A stretch of DNA of 39,184 bases from a virus. Position 1 is the first letter of the stretch. Every line of letters starts with the position of its first letter. Of this stretch, positions 8,316-16,262 are shown piece after piece. Both the position numbers and the translations under genes were made by a program. A model generated the notes under the pieces. It ran no database searches. It saw nothing but the letters and a program-made list of their open reading frames with translations, and was not told the origin of the DNA. The stretch lies in the IMG/VR virus record IMGVR_UViG_3300037189_018230, positions 1 to 39,184 of that record, one strand, 5' to 3'.

Positions 8316-8838
8316 GGCCGATTGCCTTCTGGATTTCGTAATTCACTTCTTGTCGAAGCACGACCAGCAGCCGTTCCTCGGCGCGAGCTGCCGCGTCACG
8401 GAACGCGGTTTCGCCGTGGTCTGACCAGTCGTATTTCACCTGTTCGTAAGGGAGTCGCCCTTCCCCCGTGCGCCGATAGACCGGGCCATCGGGGGCGATT
8501 TTCTTCATCAACCACGCACCGTCGAACCGGAAGCGGCCAGCGGTCACGCCCTTGCGCGTTTGCCGAGTCTTGCCCAACCGGTTCGCTTCAATGGCATTCA
8601 GTCCCAGCCACACCTTGCCGGTGTCGCGGGAACGCAGGAAAAAGTACAGGCGCTGCCGGAGCAGTTTCTGCGGGATGCGTGTTTCTTTGCTGACTGCCTT
8701 CGCCGTCTGACTCTTGACCCAATTCGCCGTCTTGCGAAGCGTTCGCCGCCAAGCGTTCTGCATCGCGGCCGGCGGCAGGCCATGCATCAGGTCGAGCACC
8801 TGCTTTACGTCGATCTCGACCTTGATTGTGCTGCTCAT
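8305..8838 (-). CDS. Z: minor tail protein Z-like
   Basis: 177 aa, very basic. The segment NAWRRTLRKTANWVKSQTAK followed by TRIPQKLLRQRLYFF and WLGLNAIEANRLG is the pattern of the lambda gpZ family (prophage minor tail protein Z). In lambda, gpZ is needed to attach tails to heads productively. It lies directly after the FII-like gene, matching the lambda order. It overlaps that gene by four bases (ATGA). Confidence 0.82.
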   Translation of the reverse strand: MSSTIKVEIDVKQVLDLMHGLPPAAMQNAWRRTLRKTANWVKSQTAKAVSKETRIPQKLLRQRLYFFLRSRDTGKVWLGLNAIEANRLGKTRQTRKGVTAGRFRFDGAWLMKKIAPDGPVYRRTGEGRLPYEQVKYDWSDHGETAFRDAAARAEERLLVVLRQEVNYEIQKAIGRAR

Positions 8839-9134
8839 GTCGATGGCCTCAAAACTAGAACGGTAACGCCGGTACCGTCAGGCTCGACGGCGACGACTTC
8901 GTACCCGAGGCCATCGAAAACGACTTGGGCGCCGTTCTCAACACCGCCAGCGTCAGCATCCTGCACGACCAGGTGAGGCTCGACGATGCCGGTGTTGAGC
9001 CTGCCCACTTGAGGGGCAAGCCAGGGCGCGGAGAACATCCCGCGTACCGGCCGCCCATCGACTTGGGCATCGTCCGCCAAGGCGTCGAAGATTGCCTCGT
9101 CCATGTCGGCAGCCAGTTCGCGGAATGCGCTCAT
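8835..9134 (-). CDS. head-tail joining protein, FII-like
   Basis: 99 aa, close to the 117 aa of lambda gpFII. It begins MSAFRELAADMDEAIFDAL and has a beta-rich rest (ENGAQVVFDGLGYEVVAVEPDG), the usual pattern of short head-tail attachment proteins. It follows the major capsid gene after three bases and precedes the Z-like gene, exactly where FII-type genes sit. Assignment depends on position as much as sequence. Confidence 0.72.
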   Translation of the reverse strand: MSAFRELAADMDEAIFDALADDAQVDGRPVRGMFSAPWLAPQVGRLNTGIVEPHLVVQDADAGGVENGAQVVFDGLGYEVVAVEPDGTGVTVLVLRPST

Positions 9135-9137
9135 GGC

Positions 9138-10133
9138 TTACACCGTGAGCTTGACGATTGCGCGGGGACGGGTGCAAAGGTGGATCGGGTTGGACTGCGA
9201 CTCCAACTGCACCCCTTTGTCGAATGGCATGCGCTCCTGCTTGGAGTAGTACGGCAGACCGTTGGTATTGACCGTCTCCATGTAGTCGGCCGGGGCGTAG
9301 CGGGTGATGAACAGCTCCGGGACGCCTTCGGGCACGGCATAGGCTTCGCTGTCGCCAACGAAGGCAATGCTGCCGACCTTGCCACGGTAACGCTCGAACA
9401 CGCAGCCGCCGAACTCGAAAGCCTCACGCGGATCGCCACGCAAGGAAGCCGCCATCTGCGTGTTGAGGTAGGTCTCCTTGACCGCCTTATGCACAATCAG
9501 CTTGCGCCAGAACTCCTTGCCGCACAGGATGCGAACGCCGGTGAACGTCTGGCCGAGCAGAGCATCCTCGATCAAGTCGAGCAGGTCGTTGCACTTCAAG
9601 CGCAGCTCGGTGGTCGCCTGATCCAGATCGAAGTCGAAAGTCTGCTGGGAAAGGCCGAAACGGTCGAAAATGTTGAGCAGGACGGTGTTGCCGTCGGCGT
9701 CCAGGATCAGGCCCTTGATCGCGCCGATGCGGTGGAATTCATGGGTTGCGTCCAGTTGCCGGCGCATCTTGGCCAGGCGCTTGTTCACCACGGTCTGCAC
9801 GGCATCGAGTTCGGTTTCAGCGCCGAAGGCTCGAATCCCCTGAATCTCGTCGGCGTTGATGGTGGCGCGTTCCGGCAGATGAATCGTGTTGAACGGGATC
9901 ATCTGGCGCTTGCTGCCCTGAACGACCAGAGCGGGCTGGCCGCGTTGACCGGCCGGAACCAGCGCGAGGGTGTCACCGTCCTTTTCGATCTGGACGGTGG
10001 TGGTGCTGATGCCTTCCTCGTCGAAGAGGTTCAGGCCAGCGATGCGGCCCGGAACGACGGGCTGCTCGTTGATGGAAGCGGTCAGAGTGGATACCGAGAA
10101 GGCATCGTCTTCGAAAATCGTAATTTCAGCCAT
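9138..10133 (-). CDS. E: major capsid protein E
   Basis: 331 aa, the size of lambda gpE (341 aa). N-terminal FEDDAFSVSTLTASIN, then VPGRIAGLNLFDEEGISTTTV, and later LPERATINADEIQGIR and IGAIKGLILDADGN match the Phage_cap_E family. It forms the hexamers and pentamers of the icosahedral head. It is preceded by the decoration protein gene, the lambda order D-E, and its start at 10133 is the first residue that fits the family. Confidence 0.93.
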   Translation of the reverse strand: MAEITIFEDDAFSVSTLTASINEQPVVPGRIAGLNLFDEEGISTTTVQIEKDGDTLALVPAGQRGQPALVVQGSKRQMIPFNTIHLPERATINADEIQGIRAFGAETELDAVQTVVNKRLAKMRRQLDATHEFHRIGAIKGLILDADGNTVLLNIFDRFGLSQQTFDFDLDQATTELRLKCNDLLDLIEDALLGQTFTGVRILCGKEFWRKLIVHKAVKETYLNTQMAASLRGDPREAFEFGGCVFERYRGKVGSIAFVGDSEAYAVPEGVPELFITRYAPADYMETVNTNGLPYYSKQERMPFDKGVQLESQSNPIHLCTRPRAIVKLTV

Positions 10134-10171
10134 GTTGATGGACTCCTGATTGATGTCTGGTCGGCGTCCGT

Positions 10172-10516
10172 TTAGCGGACGATGATGTTGCGCGCCTTGA
10201 GGTCGGCAGCGCCGGCAGTGTCAAGGCCGGTCAGGCGAGCGGCGGACACTTCGGCGAGGCGCACAACCGCCACGCCAGCCCGTGCATTGGCGGACGCCGG
10301 AAGCGGGGCATAGAGGACGCCAACGGCGACTTCGGTACCGTCGGTTGCCGCGTTGCTGTACGGGGCGTATTCGCCCGTGGCAGTCTCGATGCCGAGCACC
10401 TGGCCGGCCGGCAGTGCGTCGCCGGCAGAAACGGTGATGGCTTCACGCGAGATTTGGCCGCTGCCCTCGGAAATGAGGAACTCGGCCGTGTGATTGGCTT
10501 CGTGCTTGATGGTCAT
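10172..10516 (-). CDS. D: head decoration protein D
   Basis: 114 aa versus 110 in lambda gpD. It carries SAGDALPAGQVLGIETATGEY and GVLYAPLPASANA, which fit the HDPD family that trimerises on expanded capsids and stabilises them after packaging. Its start overlaps the end of the protease/scaffold gene (ATGA). Confidence 0.88.
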   Translation of the reverse strand: MTIKHEANHTAEFLISEGSGQISREAITVSAGDALPAGQVLGIETATGEYAPYSNAATDGTEVAVGVLYAPLPASANARAGVAVVRLAEVSAARLTGLDTAGAADLKARNIIVR

Positions 10517-11739
10517 TGTTCAGCTCCTTTCGAGGGCTTGGTTTGCGACGCCTTCACGGGTGCTTTCGCTTTCCGTGCGGCATAGATGGCAGACGGGTTC
10601 GGAGCCTTGGCTTTCGCTTTCGGCTTGTCTCCGTCGGCCGGTTCCTTGTTGTCGATTTCCTTGCCGCCGGCCAGAACGATCTTGTCGAACAGGCGGGCGC
10701 GCACGGAATCGGCAGAAAGCCCGGCCTTGACGTAATCGACCGCCAGCTCGGGCAACTTTGCTGTCACGCACAGGTCGCGGATGGCCTGGACGCGCTCAAC
10801 TTCTGCGGCAACAGCCGCTTCATCGGTCAGCGGTGTGTTCATGATTAGCACCTCAGCAATTTCAGGGATTCCCGCTTTCAGGCAGGCTTGAGTGATCCGG
10901 GCGGCAGCCTTGGCAACCGCCTGCGCCGGATCGGGCGCAGGGTCGTTTGCACCGGTTTTCGGTGGTTCCGTTTCGGTTTTTGTGCTTTCCGTTTCGCTTT
11001 CCTGGCCTTCCGTTTCGCCGCCTTCCGGCTCCGATTCAGATTCCAGCAATGCTTTCGGTGGGTGCTTGAAGCGAGCCAGGACGCCGGTAGCGCCACGGCA
11101 GGCTTTCATCTCGACCGTTTCGCCGACGACATCCGCGAGGCCCAGCGCGACGGCTTCCTCGGCGGTAAGCCACGTTTCATCGTCAAGCATTCGCAGCAAC
11201 TCGGCGTCCTCGATCGATGGCGCCTTGCGGCGGTAGGCGGCAAGAATCCCGTCCCGCGCCTTATCCATCATGTCGGCGGTCTTGCGTAGTTCCTCGGCAG
11301 TTCCGTAAGCGAACGTCCAAGGGTTGTGAATCATCATCATGGCGTTGCTGGCCATGACAACCTGGCTGCCGCCGCAGGCAATGACGCTTGCAGCCGATGC
11401 CGCCAACCCGTCGATCCGGACAGTGCAGCGGTTGCCGAGACGCACCAGCGCGTTGTGGATGGCAAACCCGTCGAACACGTCGCCGCCGGGGCTGTTGATT
11501 GCCACCGTGACTTTCGCTGCCCCGTCATCGACAGCTTTCAGGTCTTCAACGAAGCGGGCTGCGCTGATTCCCCACAGGCCGATTTCGTCGTAGATCAGCA
11601 CCTCGACCGAGGACGGCTTCCCATCCTCGCCGGCCTTGGCTTCGATGCGGTACCAGCTCCGACCGGCGGATGCCTGCGGTTCGTTGGCCTTGGCAAAGAT
11701 GCGCGGCGGATGTGCCGGGCACATGGTTTGATGTGTCAT
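10513..11739 (-). CDS. ClpP-like prohead protease with scaffold-like C-terminus
   Basis: 408 aa. Residues 45-200 form a ClpP/S49-type serine peptidase: INSPGGDVFDG (81-91), GLAASAASVIACGG with the likely catalytic Ser115, and MIHNP with His138. The protein matures the procapsid by cutting scaffold and portal. After residue 215 comes a long acidic, low-complexity linker (ESESEPEGGETEG...) and a helical, Lys/Ala-rich tail ending KPSKGAEQ, probably the scaffold, as lambda gpC carries Nu3 in its C-terminus. It lies between portal and D, overlapping both by four bases. Confidence 0.9.
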   Translation of the reverse strand: MTHQTMCPAHPPRIFAKANEPQASAGRSWYRIEAKAGEDGKPSSVEVLIYDEIGLWGISAARFVEDLKAVDDGAAKVTVAINSPGGDVFDGFAIHNALVRLGNRCTVRIDGLAASAASVIACGGSQVVMASNAMMMIHNPWTFAYGTAEELRKTADMMDKARDGILAAYRRKAPSIEDAELLRMLDDETWLTAEEAVALGLADVVGETVEMKACRGATGVLARFKHPPKALLESESEPEGGETEGQESETESTKTETEPPKTGANDPAPDPAQAVAKAAARITQACLKAGIPEIAEVLIMNTPLTDEAAVAAEVERVQAIRDLCVTAKLPELAVDYVKAGLSADSVRARLFDKIVLAGGKEIDNKEPADGDKPKAKAKAPNPSAIYAARKAKAPVKASQTKPSKGAEQ

Positions 11740-13223
11740 GGTTGTTCCTCTTTGTAAGTCGGCTCGCCTTGACCGTCCCGACGGCGGGCGTCGGAGTCAT
11801 AGGCCAGGCCGAGACGGTCGGCGCGGGCGTTGTCTGCTGCGGTTTCGGCGTCGATCAACTCGGCGTCGTAGCCTTGGCGCAGGGCAACCTCGGAGCGCGA
11901 TGTGAAGCCGGAGCGCACTTCCATGCGCTTGGCCTGCACGTCCTGCACCGGGTGGATGTATGCCCAACCCTGCGGCACCCAGCGGGTACGCAGGTACGCC
12001 CGGCGGTTCCGGGTGTAGTCGGGCAGATCAATGGCAGCCGACAGCACCGCCATGTCCAGCCATGCCGCACGGGTTGGCCGGCAAAGCTGATGAACGAAAA
12101 CCCCGAACTGCCGCTGCTCGATCCGGCGGCGGAACTCGTTGAGCACGACGCGAATTACCCGGTCGTTCACTTCGCGCAGGTCGCCGGTCAGCAACTCGAA
12201 CGGCAAGCCGGCACCGGCCGCTGCGGCGAGCAGTTGCTGCCGCATGAAATCCGGGTAGGTGTTGCCGGCGTCGGGCGGGTCTGAAAATTCGACTTCCTCG
12301 CCCGGCAGCAACTCCTGCATCGTGCCAGGCTCCAGACCAACCATCGGCGTGAAGTCGTCGGCGTCGGTGACAACGGACTGCCCGGTCACCGGATCAATTT
12401 CCGGTTCTTCCGGCGCCGGCTTGCGGATGAAGCCAGCAAAGAGGTTGGCGACCTCCTGCCGGAACAGCACGGCATCGTCGAAATCATCGAGCGATTTCAG
12501 GCGGGCAAGCACAGGCGCGAGCACCGGGACGCCGCGCAACTGTCCGGGGCGCAGCGGCTCGAAAATGTGCAGCACCTGCTCAGCCGGCACCCGCACCAGC
12601 TCGTTGTAGCCAGCGGAAGGTTCCGGGCCGTCGCCTGGGTGGCTTCGGTACATCCAGTACGCGACGCGCTGGCCGATACCGTTGTACTCGATCCCGGCCC
12701 GGATCACGTTTCCGTTGCTGCGCTTCTCGTGCTTGTCGTGCGGGACGAATTCAGGCTCAAGGGCTTGCAGTTGCAGCGGCACCGCGAGACCGTCTTCCGG
12801 CCGGCGCGGACGGATGCGAACGAAGCACTCGCCGGATTCATAGACGGCCCGACAGACCAGCGCCTGCAACCCGTAGAAATCGGTGCGGCCGTCGGCGTCG
12901 GCTTCCTCCGTCCAGTCGTTCCACAGTTCTTGCAGGGCCGCCCGGATGGTGTCGTCCTTGTGCCTCGGCTTCGGCGTGATGCCCGTCCCGATGGTGTTGG
13001 AAACCAGTCGGTCGATGGCAGAAAAGCCGTAGGGGTCGTTGCGCGTCGCCGCCCGCGAGCGATTACGCAGGGAGCGCAGGCCGCCGAGGGATGCCGATGT
13101 CGGCCCGGAGTCGGGCGCTTTCCAGGCGGCAGAACGGCGACCGGTGCCGGCCCCGTCATAGCTCGCCTTGAGGCGATTCGGCAGCAGGAACCCCCGGCGT
13201 GCGAGAGTCGGATAAGAGGCCAT
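11736..13223 (-). CDS. B: portal protein, lambda B family
   Basis: 495 aa, in the range of lambda gpB (533 aa). It starts MASYPTLARRGFLLPNRL at 13223, one base from the gpW stop; the longer frame to 13262 would run into gpW. Family features include NDPYGFSAIDRLVSNTIGTGI, ESGECFVRIRPRR, GIEYNGIGQRVAYWMY and HIFEPLRPGQLRGVP. The dodecameric portal is the DNA gate and the docking site for terminase and tail connector. The order gpW-portal-protease is that of lambda. Confidence 0.93.
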   Translation of the reverse strand: MASYPTLARRGFLLPNRLKASYDGAGTGRRSAAWKAPDSGPTSASLGGLRSLRNRSRAATRNDPYGFSAIDRLVSNTIGTGITPKPRHKDDTIRAALQELWNDWTEEADADGRTDFYGLQALVCRAVYESGECFVRIRPRRPEDGLAVPLQLQALEPEFVPHDKHEKRSNGNVIRAGIEYNGIGQRVAYWMYRSHPGDGPEPSAGYNELVRVPAEQVLHIFEPLRPGQLRGVPVLAPVLARLKSLDDFDDAVLFRQEVANLFAGFIRKPAPEEPEIDPVTGQSVVTDADDFTPMVGLEPGTMQELLPGEEVEFSDPPDAGNTYPDFMRQQLLAAAAGAGLPFELLTGDLREVNDRVIRVVLNEFRRRIEQRQFGVFVHQLCRPTRAAWLDMAVLSAAIDLPDYTRNRRAYLRTRWVPQGWAYIHPVQDVQAKRMEVRSGFTSRSEVALRQGYDAELIDAETAADNARADRLGLAYDSDARRRDGQGEPTYKEEQP

Positions 13224-13224
13224 G

Positions 13225-13434
13225 TCAGAACCCCTTGCCGGCGTGATAGATGCGCGTGACACGCGAACGGCGCGGATTCGTCGCCTTGCTCAGTTCGGCC
13301 AACATCGCATTCTTGGCCTTTATGAGTTCATCGACCGAGCGGTATTCCACCGTGCGGTCGGCGAATCGGACGACGCTCTCGCCCTTGGCGATGGCGCGGT
13401 CGATCTTGTCGATGTCCTGTTGCGTGATTGCCAT
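13225..13434 (-). CDS. W: head-tail joining protein gpW
   Basis: 69 aa, the same size as lambda gpW (68 aa). It has the family pattern: ITQQDIDKIDRAIAKGESVVRFADRTVEYRS, shown here across residues 3-33, followed by a Lys/Arg-rich C-terminus. gpW plugs the portal after DNA filling and forms the platform for gpFII. It sits between terminase and portal, as in lambda. The name also belongs to the unrelated P2 baseplate W elsewhere in the window. Confidence 0.9.
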   Translation of the reverse strand: MAITQQDIDKIDRAIAKGESVVRFADRTVEYRSVDELIKAKNAMLAELSKATNPRRSRVTRIYHAGKGF

Positions 13435-13448
13435 GATTGGTCAGTCCT

Positions 13449-15359
13449 TCATCGGCGCTTGAGGTAGCTCGATTTCGCTACCCGTCGGGCCTGAATGCGA
13501 GAAGCCCCGCTCGGTGGCGGGGCTTGGCTCGGTTGCGTTGATTCAGGTTTGCGTGGCTCCGGTTTTGGCGCCGGGGCTTGCTTGTCTGGTTGTGGATCTG
13601 CATTGATGGCTTCCACGGCACGGCGGGCCAACACAAGACGCCGCTCGATCTTGAGTCCTTGCAGCGCGGCATACGCATACACCCGGCAATCGAGCGCCTC
13701 GTTTCGTGCTCCCGACGGCTTCTCCCAAGAGCGAACCTCGTTTCCTCGCCGGTCGAACTTCGTCACGCGCCGCTCGACGGTGGCCTGGATGAACCAGCTC
13801 TCGTCGTAAGCCATCGAGAAATGGCAGTAACCCGGCTTGCCTTCGGCAACCTGCCAGCGGGCATAGATAGTGTCCTTGGCGGTATCGACGCCGATCATCC
13901 GCACCGTGTGCCCACGGTACTTTTTCGACTTCGTTTGCCGCTTCGGCCACACCGGGCGAGCGCCGAATTGACCCTTGACCGCCCAAATATTCCGGGCGGC
14001 GCGAGGCGTGGCGTACTCATAGACCTGCTGAACGTGGTGACCACCGGAGTCAATACAGCAGGCGGCAACACGCAACACGCGGCCGTCCTCGGTGGTGAAG
14101 CGGGTTGTCGCCAGCAGATCGTCCAGGCGCTTCCAGATTTCCGGCTCGGCGGGGTTGCCGTTGAGCACGATCGGCTCAATGCCCCACGATTCTTCGCCTG
14201 CGCCCCAGCCGGTGAATTCAACTTCGAGGCGGTCTTTCTGCGTGTCGACGCCACCGGTCACAGTCAGCACACCGGCCGGCAACGTGTCGGCGTCGTAGTT
14301 CTCGCGCCGCTTCGCCAGCTCTTCGGCGTCTGCTCGCTCGCCATCGTCCTCGTAGGGTTCCCCCATCGAGGTGTTCCACCAGGTCTTTTCTTCCTCCGGG
14401 TTGCCCTTGGCCGCGTAGTAGTCGGCGGCAATCTCGGCGAAGGTTCGCCACGGCGAATACAGCTCGTTGATGTGGAAGCCCGGCAACTTGCTATCCGGGT
14501 TTTCCTTGATCCACTGGCCAGCCTCAAGCATGGCCGGCTTGTGAGCATCATCAATCAGGCCGCCACATGCCGGGCAAGACATGCGCGCCGTGCTCGGGTC
14601 ATCGTCGATGATCGAGATATTTTCCCAGCGCAGGACATGCGCCTCGCCGCAATGCGGACACGGCACGTTGTAGCGCCGTTGGTCGCTTCGCCTCCACGCC
14701 CGCTCGATCCGGCTTTTGCCCTTGATTGTCGGCGTTGAAAACAGCCCGACACGCTTGCGCGAGCGGAAAGTGATTGTCCGCTTGCGCGCCAGATTAACCG
14801 GGTCACCTTCGGTACCAGCAGAGGCCGGGTAGCGATCAACCTCATCGCACAGCACGATGCGAATAGGCCGACTTGCAAGCGCGGCCGGCGCGTTCGCGCC
14901 GATCATCGTGACGTGGCCACCCGGAAAGTTCTTCTTCTGGATGGTGTTGCCGGAATCCCGGCTCTTGGCGTCATTGACCTTGCCGCGCAGCACCGGGGTG
15001 TCCCGGATCATCGGCGCGATGCGATCCTTCGAGAAGGTCTCGGCCATCTCGACGGTTGGCTGCACCACCAGAATCGGCGCTGGATCAACGTCGATATGGA
15101 AGCCGATCACGGCCTTGAAGATCAGCGTTTTGCCGACCTGCGATGACGACATGACCGTGATTTCTTCGGCCCCGTCCTCGTTGAAGGCGTCCATGATGCC
15201 CCGTTGATACGGGGCGCGGGCAGAGGTGTATTTCCCCTGCTCGGCACTGTCCTCGGGGGACAGATAGAGGCGTTCGTCAGCCCACTGGCTTGTCGTTATC
15301 TGAGGAGGCGGGGCTGCTACTGCCGCTGCCCGATGCAAGGCTTGTTTCAGCATCTTCAT
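13449..15359 (-). CDS. A: terminase large subunit, GpA family
   Basis: 636 aa, matching lambda gpA (641 aa). Residues 71-78 (SSSQVGKT) are the variant Walker A, 166-178 (IRIVLCDEVDRYP) the Walker B, and two CxxC pairs (CPHC 234-237, CPAC 262-265) form the family zinc site. GGVDTQKDRLEVE (369-381) marks the RNase-H-like nuclease, with Asp372 likely catalytic. It powers DNA translocation and cuts cos ends. I chose the ATG at 15359, which overlaps the small subunit by 83 bases; an ATG two codons later is possible. The C-terminus is Pro-rich and basic. Confidence 0.95.
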   Translation of the reverse strand: MKMLKQALHRAAAVAAPPPQITTSQWADERLYLSPEDSAEQGKYTSARAPYQRGIMDAFNEDGAEEITVMSSSQVGKTLIFKAVIGFHIDVDPAPILVVQPTVEMAETFSKDRIAPMIRDTPVLRGKVNDAKSRDSGNTIQKKNFPGGHVTMIGANAPAALASRPIRIVLCDEVDRYPASAGTEGDPVNLARKRTITFRSRKRVGLFSTPTIKGKSRIERAWRRSDQRRYNVPCPHCGEAHVLRWENISIIDDDPSTARMSCPACGGLIDDAHKPAMLEAGQWIKENPDSKLPGFHINELYSPWRTFAEIAADYYAAKGNPEEEKTWWNTSMGEPYEDDGERADAEELAKRRENYDADTLPAGVLTVTGGVDTQKDRLEVEFTGWGAGEESWGIEPIVLNGNPAEPEIWKRLDDLLATTRFTTEDGRVLRVAACCIDSGGHHVQQVYEYATPRAARNIWAVKGQFGARPVWPKRQTKSKKYRGHTVRMIGVDTAKDTIYARWQVAEGKPGYCHFSMAYDESWFIQATVERRVTKFDRRGNEVRSWEKPSGARNEALDCRVYAYAALQGLKIERRLVLARRAVEAINADPQPDKQAPAPKPEPRKPESTQPSQAPPPSGASRIQARRVAKSSYLKRR

Positions 15360-15807
15360 CGTCGGGCTTCCAGTTGGACAGCTCGGCGAGGGCCTCATAA
15401 ACCATGTTGGTCAGGATTCGCTCCGCTTCCTTCTCTGCTTTGTTCAGTACGGCCGTTGCAGCGCGAGGCGGCAGAGTAAGCATCTTCGCTCGGAAGGCAC
15501 CCACCAACGCCGACCAGCCGCGCTCGGCATCGGCCAGCGATACCAGCTCGCCCTTCATTCGGGCGGTTTCAATTTCGGTCTTTTCTGCTTGCGCCCTGGT
15601 CAGGCGCGTTTTCTCGGATGCCAGGTCGCCGGCTTCGCCGTTCAGCATCCCCTTGATGTGCTTTATGTACCCGACAACGCACGGGACGATTTCGTATTGC
15701 CCTCGGTCTTTCGGCTTCGGGATGATCCCCTCGTTGGCAAGCTGCTGGACGCGCCGGGGCGTCATATCGAGCAGCTTGGCGATGGTGTCGACGGATGCAG
15801 TACTCAT
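15277..15807 (-). CDS. Nu1: terminase small subunit, Nu1-like
   Basis: 176 aa, like lambda Nu1 (181 aa). The first 50 residues form a winged-helix DNA-binding domain (VDTIAKLLDMTPRRVQQLANEGII, positions 5-28), followed by a helical region (SEKTRLTRAQAEKTEIETARMK) typical of Nu1-family proteins. It recognises cosB and positions the large subunit. The ATG at 15807 is selected because upstream in-frame codons extend into the proposed cos region. The C-terminus is Ser/Asp-rich and overlaps the large-subunit start. Confidence 0.9.
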   Translation of the reverse strand: MSTASVDTIAKLLDMTPRRVQQLANEGIIPKPKDRGQYEIVPCVVGYIKHIKGMLNGEAGDLASEKTRLTRAQAEKTEIETARMKGELVSLADAERGWSALVGAFRAKMLTLPPRAATAVLNKAEKEAERILTNMVYEALAELSNWKPDDEDAETSLASGSGSSSPASSDNDKPVG

Positions 15808-15856
15808 GGGATCAAACGAAACGAAACCTAGGGCCAAATCTGGCACTAGCGAAATA

Positions 15857-15878
15857 CTGCGGGTCCGCCGACCCGCAG
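15857..15878. other. cos: candidate lambda-like cos site (cosN)
   Basis: A perfect nine-base inverted repeat (CTGCGGGTC / GACCCGCAG) with a four-base centre lies 50 bp upstream of the Nu1-like gene, where lambda has cosN. Read in the terminase direction, the stretch from CGGCG to TTTCGCTA aligns without gaps to the first bases of the lambda left end, with 18 of 24 positions the same by my count. The predicted 12-base overhang by analogy is GGTCGGCGGACC. Experimental proof is lacking. Confidence 0.6.
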
Positions 15879-16025
15879 GCCGGGCAGATCGCCAGGGTCC
15901 CCGTCCTCTCTTGGCTGCACCGTCTTGGTGCATAGAGAAGCGGGCGAGATCATCGTCCAACTCGCTGGACATCGTGCGCCGTGCCCTTACAGTCCAAGGC
16001 GATGAGAGCCAACGGAGACACCACC

Positions 16026-16262
16026 ATGCACACACAACCTCGCTCGAAGGCTTCGATTGTTCGTGAGCACATGGCAGCAGGCCGCTGGCAGGAAGCTATC
16101 CGCATCGCAGCCCGCTTCCCTCGCCTGGATCAACACCGGGCCGCCATACTCGACGCCCACGGCGCATTCACCAACCCGCGTTTCTTCACGCAGATCGGCA
16201 AGAACGTCGAATCCCTCAAGGAAGCCGGCCGGGTTGCCCTAATCGATCGATTCGGCGAATAA
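16026..16262 (+). CDS. small conserved phage protein, plus-strand
   Basis: 78 aa, starting at the ATG at 16026 (MHTQPRSKASIVREHMAAGRWQ, first 22 positions seen), with GGAGA ten bases upstream. The pattern 'REHMAAGRWQEAIRIAARFP ... FYTQIGK-like' is familiar from small phage proteins near methyltransferase and terminase genes, function unknown. It is the only rightward gene in the left half. Its last 24 bases overlap the methyltransferase 3' end, convergently. The helical, basic composition suggests nucleic-acid or protein binding. Confidence 0.68.
   Translation: MHTQPRSKASIVREHMAAGRWQEAIRIAARFPRLDQHRAAILDAHGAFTNPRFFTQIGKNVESLKEAGRVALIDRFGE

Noticed and set aside
8925-10175. 416-codon plus-strand frame over the capsid gene
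   Set aside because: Antisense to the major capsid gene; no family features.
13502-13525. Hairpin AAGCCCCGC / GCGGGGCTT as terminator
   Set aside because: Lies within the large terminase coding region and has no T run on either strand.
13578-14738. 386-codon plus-strand frame over the terminase gene
   Set aside because: Shadow of the large terminase gene.
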